From NCBI GenBank assembly GCA_964596125.1, contig CAZQRP010000029.1, positions 1 to 37,459 of the forward strand: DNA of 37,459 bases, read 5' to 3'. The translations under genes and the position numbers were made by a program. Below are positions 25,401 through 31,772 of this stretch, in pieces (position 1 is the stretch's first letter; the number at the start of each line of letters is the position of its first letter). This DNA comes from CAZQRP01 sp964596125. Lineage in GTDB: Bacteria; Chloroflexota; Dehalococcoidia; GIF9; UBA5629. The notes below the pieces were generated by a model. It searched no databases. It had not been told where the DNA came from and saw only the letters and a program-made list of their open reading frames with translations.

Positions 25401-25497
25401 CAACGCTTCTTTCGAAGATATGATGCTCCTTCCAAAAACTGAGAATTTGCGTTTCTAACTGAGGGAAACTTACTTTGCTGCTTACCGCCCTGAACAT
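22405..25497 (-). CDS. ileS: Isoleucyl-tRNA synthetase, IleS2 type
   Basis: A 1030-aa class I synthetase that charges tRNA-Ile. The HIGH motif occurs as GSPGIHHVLSR (from residue 52) and the KMSKS loop as EKMSKAKGNVVD (about 640-651). The editing domain contains AWTTTPWTLPGNTALAV, and HPYITLDNSYIESCWW is also typical. The motif style and the lack of a C-terminal zinc ribbon place it in the eukaryote-like IleS2 branch, which is generally less sensitive to mupirocin. It is the last gene of the long minus-strand operon, starting 2 nt after the jag stop. Confidence 0.93.
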   Translation of the reverse strand: MFRAVSSKVSFPQLETQILSFWKEHHIFERSVDARHGATQFTLYEGPPTANGSPGIHHVLSRVFKDIIPRHRTMKGYYAPRHAGWDTHGLPVELEIEKKLGFTGKAEIEDYGVAKFNALCRESVFSYLSEWESMTERIGFWLDMEHPYITLDNSYIESCWWAIKQLWERGLIYQGYKVTPHCPRCGTSLSSHEVALGYRDDTEDPSVYIKFKLAKGSLVQTAVSDQLAGKLEKSFSQKPAFFLAWTTTPWTLPGNTALAVAPEAEYVVVELEHEHLIMASVLLETVGLHEYKVIEVLKGSELVHATYEPLFNPHDYEVERSRPTAHTGLNADDIRAIFEVQQPETDLTYRVIAGDFVSMEDGTGIVHIAPAFGEVDFEAGRDNNLDFVQPVDLEGKIIGTYSFAGKFVKEADSLVLENLKSRGLLYRSEKITHTYPFCWRCEAPLLYYAKRTWYIRTTAKKAALISGNSDINWYPEHIKYGRFGDWLENNIDWAFSRERYWGTPLSVWSCSACGSYECIGSVEELKNKPDIKGLVEPLDLHRPFVDSITFTCPKCGGEMKRQPEVIDCWFDSGAMPFAQWHYPFENQDKFDRGFPADYICEAVDQTRGWFYSLHALSTLLLDQPCFRNVICLGHILDAQGEKMSKAKGNVVDPWTVLDSFGADALRWYLVTSSPPGNVRRFSSDMVAEVLRNFLLTLWNTYSFFIMYANIDKFDPKSTVLTSSSDLDNWILSGLNQLVADVDEALDRYDPTTAGRRIESFVNDISNWYVRRSRRRFWKSQSDADKLSAYSTLYHCLVTLSKLLSPFTPFIAEEIYQNLVRSVEPDAVESVHMTDFPVADRDKIDTKLVDATSLAMMVCSLGRAARAKAGIKVRQPLSTVLVKARSQTEKDNLHRLAYQILDELNVKRIEFADGEVPVDSPGYSSAVEGDYWVAVATDLSPELEAEGIAREVVRRLQTMRRSAGLDITDTITVYYQGVSLIQQVMEQFADYIKQETLSQKLVSDTPPNGIYTEKYRLLDSEVVFGIKKEAS

Positions 25498-25499
25498 GT

Positions 25500-26147
25500 T
25501 TAGCGCTTTCTCAACTGTATAACTACTTTTCGTTTTTCGCCCTCACCCGTGCTTTGAGTAGCAACGTCGGGGTGGTCTGCTAATGCTACGTGAATGATGC
25601 GACGCTCATCAGCAGGCATCGGCTCAAGATTTATCGAACGTCTGCTCGTCATCACCTGCTCTGCCAGACGTAAAGCTAGACTCCTTAAGGACTCATGACG
25701 CCGTTTCTTGTAGCCAGCAACATCGATGTTTATGGGCACCCATTTCTTTAACCTCTCAGCAATAATAAGTCTGACAAGGTATTGTAGAGAAGCCAGAGCC
25801 TGACCACGACGACCAATCAAAACTCCGAGGTCATCGCCTTCAATATTCAGCGTCACCGGTACTCCAGTTTCCGACGGCTGTACGACATTCACTTCGGCCA
25901 CAATGCCCAGATATTCGACAAGTTTTTCCAGGACTTCTTTAGCCTCTTTAGCTATATTGTCCTTTTTTCGTGGTTGGTCCAGAAGCTTGACTACCACCTT
26001 TGCTTCTTCTGAGCCAACTCCCAGCACTCCAGACCTGCCCTTTTTTAAAACAATGACTTCCACACGGTCCTCCTCCACTCCCAACTGCTCTAACGCTGCC
26101 TGGACAGCTTCATCTACTGTTTTAGCACTTACTTCAAGCTCTTTCAT
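25500..26147 (-). CDS. jag: Jag/KhpB RNA-binding protein
   Basis: A 215-aa protein with three domains in order: Jag-N (MKELEVSAKTVDEAVQAAL and KKGRSGVLGVG), a KH domain with the GRRGQ loop (about 120-160), and R3H (RRHESLRSLA and MPADERRIIHVAL). It binds RNA and is linked to cell-envelope and division control; it is typically next to yidC. Start ATG 26147 overlaps the yidC stop as ATGA, so an in-frame extension upstream to 26270 inside yidC is rejected. ileS follows after 2 nt. Confidence 0.92.
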   Translation of the reverse strand: MKELEVSAKTVDEAVQAALEQLGVEEDRVEVIVLKKGRSGVLGVGSEEAKVVVKLLDQPRKKDNIAKEAKEVLEKLVEYLGIVAEVNVVQPSETGVPVTLNIEGDDLGVLIGRRGQALASLQYLVRLIIAERLKKWVPINIDVAGYKKRRHESLRSLALRLAEQVMTSRRSINLEPMPADERRIIHVALADHPDVATQSTGEGEKRKVVIQLRKR

Positions 26148-26968
26148 TTTCCGAAGAACCCCTTTTTCTTCTGATAAGCTTTCTTTATGGTTTTTGATTG
26201 TTGCTCCGCTAGCGGCACTTTTCGTGATGGTATCGGTTTTACAGAGGAAGGAACACTGAGATAGCCCCAACCACCGGTAACAAAATATTGAATTACAATA
26301 CCGATTATATTTGAAACAACCCAGTAAAGGGCCAATCCGCTTGGGAAAGATAACGTAAACATACCAAACATCAATGGCATCATCAACGTCATCATTTGAG
26401 TCATAGACTGCTGCTTGGGATCAGTAGGTGGCGCCGTTACCATTTTTTGCTGCAGCCACATTGTTCCGCCCACCAGAATTGCCAGGATAAGATAAGGATC
26501 AGGCTTTGACAACTGAAGCCATAGAAACTGCTCATTTAACGGCACTGCCTGAGTCACTACCTGCCACGAATAGAGATGTTGGGCCAGGTCCAGTAAATTC
26601 TCAGGAGTGGCCGCTAAAGCTCTAATGATAGACTGGTACAATGCAATCCAGATAGGCAACTGGATCAGCATTGGCCAGACACAGCCAAGAGGATTAATCC
26701 CGGCTTCCTTATACAGCTTCATCATTTCCTGTTGAAGCTTCTGCTGGTTTCTTCCATACTTCTTCTGGAGTTCCTGAATTTTTGGCTGTAATGACTGCAT
26801 AGCTTTAGTAGACTGAGTCTGCCGTACAGTGAGCGGAAAAAGCGCCAGGCGAACGATAACCGTAAGGACAATAATTGCTATTCCAAAATTGCCAGCCAGT
26901 ATAGTACTTAAAGCAATCAAGCAGTTGAGTATTGGTTCAAGGATAATACTATTCCACAGTTCAGCCAT
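26144..26968 (-). CDS. yidC: YidC/Oxa1 membrane protein insertase
   Basis: A 274-aa insertase of the short type without a large periplasmic domain. About five membrane helices are visible. The conserved groove arginine is R40 in VIVRLALFPLT. A cytoplasmic hairpin, IQELQKKYGRNQQKLQQEM, follows, then INPLGCVWPMLIQLPIW. The basic tail ends KKAYQKKKGFFGK, suited to ribosome contact. No lipoprotein signal is present. Its start overlaps the stop of the PQQ-propeller gene by one base (TAATG), and its stop overlaps jag (ATGA), so the three are translationally coupled. Confidence 0.94.
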   Translation of the reverse strand: MAELWNSIILEPILNCLIALSTILAGNFGIAIIVLTVIVRLALFPLTVRQTQSTKAMQSLQPKIQELQKKYGRNQQKLQQEMMKLYKEAGINPLGCVWPMLIQLPIWIALYQSIIRALAATPENLLDLAQHLYSWQVVTQAVPLNEQFLWLQLSKPDPYLILAILVGGTMWLQQKMVTAPPTDPKQQSMTQMMTLMMPLMFGMFTLSFPSGLALYWVVSNIIGIVIQYFVTGGWGYLSVPSSVKPIPSRKVPLAEQQSKTIKKAYQKKKGFFGK

Positions 26969-28164
26969 TATCTATCCAATTCACTATCTGCTTTGAACTC
27001 CCAGGTTATTTCCCCGGCTTGCGTATCGACAGCATAGACCTGGTGGTTCCTGTCATGAACATAAACAATCTTATCCTCGGCATAGAGAGGCGCCATCACC
27101 GAATGGCCAATCGATACCGTTTGCTTCAAATCTCCATTTTCGGCATTAAGCAGATACATTTCTCCCGACTTAGATACTAATGCCAGAACATTATCTGCTA
27201 TCACAGGTTTCGAGATGAGCGCGCTATCAGCCTCAAAACGCCATAATTCCCGTCCTGTCCCGGTTTCAATGGCATAAATGTCATGATCAAGGCAGGCCGC
27301 ATAAACCACATTGCCCTCAATAAGCGGATCCGCCCAAAACCAGCTTCCTCCCTTAAACATCCATTGCACCTTACTATCAGCTTTATTAATAGCATAAAGG
27401 TTATGGTCAAAAATACCAAAGAAGATACTCTCTCCAGAAATTACGGGAGATGATGACATGGCTGCTGGCAATTCCAGCCGCCATATCTGACTGCCATCTT
27501 GACTGGACAGAGCATAAAGTTTGCCATCATAACTACCGACATAAACAATACCGTCACTAATAGCAGGAGACGTCCAAATCCTCTCACTTGTTTCAAACTC
27601 CCACTTTTTATCACCGGTCTCTGCATCCAGCGCATAGATTTTACCGTTAGAGCTACTCACATACACAGTACCATCAATGAGCAGCAGATTCCCAACGATA
27701 GCCCCCACGGTCTCAAGACCCTCTCTGGGATAGACCCATCTTAAAGCCCCGGTAGCTGCATTTAAGGCATTGATTTTACCGTCATATGTTCCCACATACA
27801 CCAGATCACTGGATGTTGCCGGGGTGCTGTATATAACTGCCTTGGGTGTTGCAGCCGCACCACAAGACAGAAGAGGACCACATGGATTTGGCTGCGCTGA
27901 TGATTTAATAACATATTGCCATTCACCGGTAGTGGGAAAAGCTAATCCTCGACTCCGAGCCGAAGGGTCCAATGCCAACACTTTACCGTCCTTCGAACCG
28001 ACGTAAAGCGTGCCATTATTGCCGGTAACACCCGACCACCCCTGCACTCTCGGACCACAACCTGTACCTGTAGTTCCTGGACGAACACAGCCAATTACGG
28101 CCAGGCCAAGCACAACAATGGATACAATTAAAATTAAAATTTTAGGTGGTCTAACTGCAATCAA
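26968..28164 (-). CDS. PQQ-repeat beta-propeller lipoprotein
   Basis: A 398-aa exported protein. An N-terminal hydrophobic helix ends in AVIGC, giving lipid-anchored C26. It is followed by about seven repeats of the VYVGSYDGKLYAL and GTGRELWRFE type, typical of BamB/PQQ-like propellers. No enzymatic metal or quinone site can be asserted. The start is TTG 28164; no ATG is in frame before the hydrophobic helix, and AAGG lies about 10 nt upstream. It is fused by overlap to yidC, suggesting a role in membrane or secreted-protein handling, comparable in fold to BamB, though no outer-membrane machinery is seen here. Function is inferred only from context. Confidence 0.85.
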   Translation of the reverse strand: MIAVRPPKILILIVSIVVLGLAVIGCVRPGTTGTGCGPRVQGWSGVTGNNGTLYVGSKDGKVLALDPSARSRGLAFPTTGEWQYVIKSSAQPNPCGPLLSCGAAATPKAVIYSTPATSSDLVYVGTYDGKINALNAATGALRWVYPREGLETVGAIVGNLLLIDGTVYVSSSNGKIYALDAETGDKKWEFETSERIWTSPAISDGIVYVGSYDGKLYALSSQDGSQIWRLELPAAMSSSPVISGESIFFGIFDHNLYAINKADSKVQWMFKGGSWFWADPLIEGNVVYAACLDHDIYAIETGTGRELWRFEADSALISKPVIADNVLALVSKSGEMYLLNAENGDLKQTVSIGHSVMAPLYAEDKIVYVHDRNHQVYAVDTQAGEITWEFKADSELDR

Positions 28165-28209
28165 ATCAATCGTACCTTAATTCTGTAATCGTTAAAACCG
28201 GATAACTTA

Positions 28210-28419
28210 CTACGGAACCGGATCGTAGCCTCCAGAAGACCAGGGATGGCAGCGAGCTAGACGCGCAATCATTAACCAGGACCCCTTGATCAATCCGTAT
28301 CTCTCAATCGCTCCAAAAGCGTAATGAGAACAAGTGGGAATAAACCTGCAAGAGGACGGAGTAACTTGAGATATTGTGGACTGATACAGCTTAATTAACT
28401 TTAGTGCTAACCACTTCAT
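28210..28419 (-). CDS. yidD: Membrane protein insertion efficiency factor YidD
   Basis: A 69-aa protein with the YidD signature: amphipathic N-terminus (LALKLIKLYQSTIS), CRFIPTCSHYA, GLIKGSWL, and CHPWSSGGYDPVP at the end. It helps YidC-dependent insertion. Its start lies 29 nt inside the 3' end of rnpA, so translation is probably coupled. Confidence 0.95.
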   Translation of the reverse strand: MKWLALKLIKLYQSTISQVTPSSCRFIPTCSHYAFGAIERYGLIKGSWLMIARLARCHPWSSGGYDPVP

Positions 28420-28780
28420 CCTTATTTACTAGTAAATCAGCTCGAACCAGCAACGCGTCCATAGATTTCCTGAGCTGATGATAATCCGTATTTACAGCTT
28501 TCGGGCGAGCAATGAATACCACATCCCACCCTGATTCTATTGGCATCGAACGTACTATCTCTTTTAACAAGCGCCTCACCCTATTCCGTGCTACCGCTTT
28601 CCCCACAGTTTTATTCACTGAGAATCCAAACCGACTATATTCAAGACCATTGGCTAAGGTTTTTATCACTATAAACTTATCCCCAACCGCACTCCCCAAC
28701 CTATATACTGCCTGATATTGGGCCCTCTTGGTTATAGCCCCTTCTTTTGTCACAACAACTAGACCGGTGTTAATTGCCAC
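28391..28780 (-). CDS. rnpA: Ribonuclease P protein component
   Basis: The protein subunit of RNase P, which matures tRNA 5' ends. RnpA signatures are KRAQYQAVYRLG, RFGFSVNKTVGKAVARNRVRRLLKE (the RNR core) and WDVVFIARPKA. Given from GTG 28780 it is 129 aa and overlaps rpmH by 22 nt. An internal GTG at 28753 would give 120 aa with no overlap and would place the start closer to typical RnpA N-termini. Neither has a strong ribosome-binding site, although GGGG precedes the first. Confidence 0.9.
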   Translation of the reverse strand: MAINTGLVVVTKEGAITKRAQYQAVYRLGSAVGDKFIVIKTLANGLEYSRFGFSVNKTVGKAVARNRVRRLLKEIVRSMPIESGWDVVFIARPKAVNTDYHQLRKSMDALLVRADLLVNKDEVVSTKVN

Positions 28781-28899
28781 CGCCCCTTTAACTTCCTCTC
28801 TTTTAGGACTCGACGACCGCCCCGGGTAGCCATCCTGGCCCGATAGCCATGTTTGCGCTTTCTCGAAATTTTCTTAGGCTGATATGTTCGCTTCGGCAT
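28759..28899 (-). CDS. rpmH: 50S ribosomal protein L34
   Basis: A 46-aa very basic protein beginning MPKRTYQPKKISRKRKHGYR and containing ARMATRGGRRVLKERKLKGR, diagnostic of L34. GGAG lies 7 nt before ATG 28899. The first 26 nt overlap the 3' end of rpsR in another frame, and the last 22 nt overlap the upstream rnpA start. Confidence 0.97.
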   Translation of the reverse strand: MPKRTYQPKKISRKRKHGYRARMATRGGRRVLKERKLKGRWQLTPV

Positions 28900-29224
28900 T
28901 TCGCTTCTCCACAACAGGCATATCTTCTACCGGTTGACTTTCCCTCTGACTGAAATGGGCCTGAGTATAAGGCAATAAGGCTAAATAACGAGCTCTCTTT
29001 ATAGCCAGTGCCAGACGTCGCTGGTGTTTTGCACATACACCGGTCCGGCGGCGTGGTTCAATTTTGCCTCGATCTGAAATATATTTACGCAGCCGTGATA
29101 TGTCCTTGTAATCAATTGCCACCTTCTCAACACAAAAAGCACATACTTTAGGTTTAATAATAAACCGTCGCGACCTTTCTTTTCTTCCTTTTGTACCACG
29201 GCCTCGTATCATTCTTTTAATCAT
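28874..29224 (-). CDS. rpsR: 30S ribosomal protein S18 with C-terminal extension
   Basis: A 116-aa S18. The conserved core holds KVCAFCVEKVAIDYKD, LRKYISDRGKI, RRRTGVCAKHQRRL and ARYLALLPYT. The Cys residues (CAFC and GVCAKH) fit the zinc-binding form. About 27 residues after the normal end, including HFSQRESQPVEDMP, form an acidic/polar tail encoded partly over the rpmH ribosome-binding site and start. AGGAGG lies only 2 nt before ATG 29224, so the ATG at 29212 is an alternative. Confidence 0.94.
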   Translation of the reverse strand: MIKRMIRGRGTKGRKERSRRFIIKPKVCAFCVEKVAIDYKDISRLRKYISDRGKIEPRRRTGVCAKHQRRLALAIKRARYLALLPYTQAHFSQRESQPVEDMPVVEKRNAEANISA

Positions 29225-29245
29225 TTCCTCCTGATGAAAACGGAT

Positions 29246-29653
29246 CTAGAAAGGTAAGTCCTCCGGTTCTACTTCATCTGGAAGCTCTATAGCACCCTCA
29301 TCGCTGGGTAAAGGAGCCACAGCTTGCTTATCCAGAAACAGTACTCTATTAGCCATTACCTCGACCCGGGAACGTTTTTGTCCATCCTGCCCCTCCCATG
29401 TGCGGGTGCGCAAACTCCCTTCAACATAAACTCTCTGCCCTTTAGTTAAAAATTGATTACAACTCTCCGCCAATTTCCGCCAGGCAACTACTGTAAACCA
29501 CTCTGTCTCCTGCTTCCGCTCACCATCAGATGTAGTATAAACTCGATTAGTAGCAATCCTGAAGGACGTAACCGGACTCCCATTCGGGGTAAAACGCATC
29601 TCTGGATCGGTGCCAACATTCCCAATAAGCATGACTTTATTCAAACTTGCCAT
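29246..29653 (-). CDS. ssb: Single-stranded DNA-binding protein
   Basis: A 135-aa OB-fold SSB (LNKVMLIGNVGTDPEMRFTP, FRIATNR, EWFTVVAWRKLAE, KGQRVYVEGSLRTRTWEGQDG) with an acidic C-terminal tip ending EDLPF for partner binding. GGGAGG lies 8 nt upstream of the start. It sits between rpsF and rpsR, the common bacterial order. Confidence 0.96.
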   Translation of the reverse strand: MASLNKVMLIGNVGTDPEMRFTPNGSPVTSFRIATNRVYTTSDGERKQETEWFTVVAWRKLAESCNQFLTKGQRVYVEGSLRTRTWEGQDGQKRSRVEVMANRVLFLDKQAVAPLPSDEGAIELPDEVEPEDLPF

Positions 29654-29669
29654 TATATCACCCTCCCTT

Positions 29670-29963
29670 TCAAGCCAGTTCCTTTATCTTAACTAACAAA
29701 TGCCGTAGAATTTCATTTGAAAGCCGAAGATTCGTTTCAAGCTCTTTAGCCGAGGTCGAATCCAGTTCAAGCCGAGTCAGTACATAATTACCTTCTAGGA
29801 ACTTTCTTATGGGATAGGTCAGCTTTTTCCGTCCCCACTGAGTAACCTCAGCCACATTCCCGCCAATCCTGGTAATAGAATCGCTCACCTTGTCTAAAAC
29901 ATTCGGTAAGTCCTCTTCAGTTACTTCTGGACTGACAATATATACTAACTCATAACTAGTCAC
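29670..29963 (-). CDS. rpsF: 30S ribosomal protein S6
   Basis: A 97-aa S6 (YELVYIVSPEVTEEDLP, GGNVAEVTQWGRKKLTYPI, EGNYVLTRLELD, LRLSNEILRHLLVKI). Start GTG 29963 has an AGG-containing site 7 nt upstream. It opens the minus-strand string that continues to ileS, with a TATAAT box at 29996-30001 on this strand. Confidence 0.95.
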   Translation of the reverse strand: MTSYELVYIVSPEVTEEDLPNVLDKVSDSITRIGGNVAEVTQWGRKKLTYPIRKFLEGNYVLTRLELDSTSAKELETNLRLSNEILRHLLVKIKELA

Positions 29964-29995
29964 TTTAACACCTTTAACTACAAATAAGTTTGCAC

Positions 29996-30001
29996 ATTAT
30001 A
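29996..30001 (-). promoter_or_regulatory. -10 box of the rpsF operon
   Basis: A perfect TATAAT on the minus strand about 33 nt before the rpsF start. The -35 region (CTGTTT at 17 nt) is weak. Confidence 0.4.
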
Positions 30002-30247
30002 ACATATCGTAGAAAATAAAACAGCACTGACCGAGATCGCCAATCAACTGGCTAGCGATCACCACCACTCCGTCCATGCCCTCCTTCCTGATCCGATTGA
30101 AGAATTCTTCACCATTCAATCTTCTATACAACAGATTTCACTCTCAATCAAGGATATTGAACTAGGTTTAATCCTGTTAAACTTGAATACTTCTTGCATT
30201 CCTGGTTACTTATGACTTATATTTAAGATTGAATAGAGGAGCCAATA
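30002..30247. other. Divergent intergenic region between rpsF and the YchF-type gene
   Basis: An inverted repeat GATCGC/GCGATC (30035-30040, 30055-30060) with inner CCA/TGG pairing lies near the minus-strand promoter. A plus-strand promoter TTGCAT (30194-30199) and TATATT (30218-30223), spacer 18, precedes the YchF-type gene. No gene is seen. Confidence 0.5.
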
Positions 30248-31348
30248 TTGGAAATCAGTATCCTGGGATTACCTAAAAGCGGCAAAACCACAATTTTCAA
30301 CGCCTTGACAAGAGGTAAAGCCGAAACCACTGCTTATGCTTCAACGTCCTTAATGCCCAATATAGGGATGTGTAAAGTTCCCGAGCCAAGACTAGAAGTC
30401 CTGGAGCATATCTTTCAGCCAAAGAAAATAATCCCAGCTGAGATTAAATATGTTGATATCGCCGGTACGGCTAAAGGCCATGGTAAAGCTGAAGGTATAA
30501 GCGGACAATTCCTTAACTATCTAAGTAGTGCTGATGCTTTAATTCAAGTAGTAAGAACCTTCGACGATGAAAAAGTGCCTCATGTAGAAGGCAATATCGA
30601 CCCAAAGCGTGATATGGCCTTAATGGACCTGGAGCTAATCTTCTCTGATTTAACCATTATTGAAAAAAGGCTCGGGCGTCTAGATACTGCTATAAAAGCA
30701 GCTAAGTCCTTCGAACGAGAGCAACATCTAAAAGAGCAAACCCTCCTCCAAAAAATCCGGTCGGAATTAAATAAAGATATACCAATATGGCAACAAGGTC
30801 TCACAGACGAGGAAATCAAGAGCCTGGCTAATTATCAGTTTCTTACTGCCAAATCTATGCTGGTAATTATTAATATTGGAGAAGACCAGCTTGAACAAGC
30901 TCCTTCACTTGAAGCTGAACTGCGCTCAGTCTATTCCCATCCTCAGTTCGAGATACTAACCGTATGCGGAAAGCTGGAGATGGAGTTGACCCAACTTACT
31001 GATACTGAAGCCGAGGAATTTCGTACTGCGCTAGGGCTTACAGAATCAGCGCTTGATCGAGTAATTCGGAAGTCATATCAATTATTAGGGCTAATTTCCT
31101 TCTTCACTACTGTTTCTGCTGAATTAAAAGCCTGGACCATCCCCGAAGGGACTAATGCTGTAAAAGCTGCCGGAAAAATTCATTCTGATATCGAAAAGGG
31201 GTTCATCCGAGCCGAAGTTGTAAGTTTCCATGACCTCGAAAGATGCGGCAGTCTGGTTGAAGCCAAAAAACAAGGTCTACTTAGGTTGGAGGGTAAAACC
31301 TACATCATCCAGGATGGGGATATAATAACGTTTTTATTTAATATCTAA
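30248..31348 (+). CDS. ychF: YchF/Obg-like P-loop NTPase
   Basis: A 366-aa OBG-family protein of the YchF subfamily, which binds ATP and associates with ribosomes. The P-loop is GLPKSGKTT (7-15), the G3-like region is YVDIAGTAKGHGKAEG, a coiled-coil stretch lies at about 130-190, and the C-terminal TGS domain has AWTIPEGTNAVKAAGKIH and EGKTYIIQDGDI. The start is TTG 30248 with AGGAG about 6-7 nt upstream; no better start is available because the family begins here. It is transcribed alone. Confidence 0.9.
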   Translation: MEISILGLPKSGKTTIFNALTRGKAETTAYASTSLMPNIGMCKVPEPRLEVLEHIFQPKKIIPAEIKYVDIAGTAKGHGKAEGISGQFLNYLSSADALIQVVRTFDDEKVPHVEGNIDPKRDMALMDLELIFSDLTIIEKRLGRLDTAIKAAKSFEREQHLKEQTLLQKIRSELNKDIPIWQQGLTDEEIKSLANYQFLTAKSMLVIINIGEDQLEQAPSLEAELRSVYSHPQFEILTVCGKLEMELTQLTDTEAEEFRTALGLTESALDRVIRKSYQLLGLISFFTTVSAELKAWTIPEGTNAVKAAGKIHSDIEKGFIRAEVVSFHDLERCGSLVEAKKQGLLRLEGKTYIIQDGDIITFLFNI

Positions 31349-31772
31349 ACTACGCGTTTTACTTATGCTTGTTAAAGAAAAAGGTGATATATCCCTCTTT
31401 ACTTCGTTCATAACTGATTCTTTACAACAACGTTTCCCTCGTTTGTCCTCAAATAATTTACCTAAGGATTTTACTATATGACAATGCTACCAACCCGACC
31501 ACCCATAATGTTTCACCTTAAATATACTTTGACCCTCATCGATTATAATTTTCCATAACTAGTAATCATGTCTTTAATTTATTTATTAATTATATTCACC
31601 CAGGCCTATATGATTAAACAATACCGCATTTTGTATTCCACCACACAGTACCAGTTATTTCCGATTAGCAATGATATGCTTGTTTCAACATTCTTGTAAT
31701 TGATGATATAATCCTTCTTTACAAATGATATAATTACTGACAACATTTCAATTCGGGTAGTAAGGAGAACTA
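31349..31772. other. AT-rich intergenic region with tandem -10 boxes before ppsA
   Basis: No gene was found in 424 nt. ATGATATAAT-type sequences recur at 31703-31712 (with G for the first A) and 31725-31734, 22 bp apart, each containing TATAAT. The upstream -35 candidates (such as TTTCAA at 31683) are weak. They are likely promoters for ppsA, which has AGGAG 5 nt before its start. Confidence 0.45.

Noticed and set aside
26148..26270. Longer jag starting inside yidC
   Set aside because: The Jag-N domain starts at 26147, where ATGA overlaps the yidC stop.
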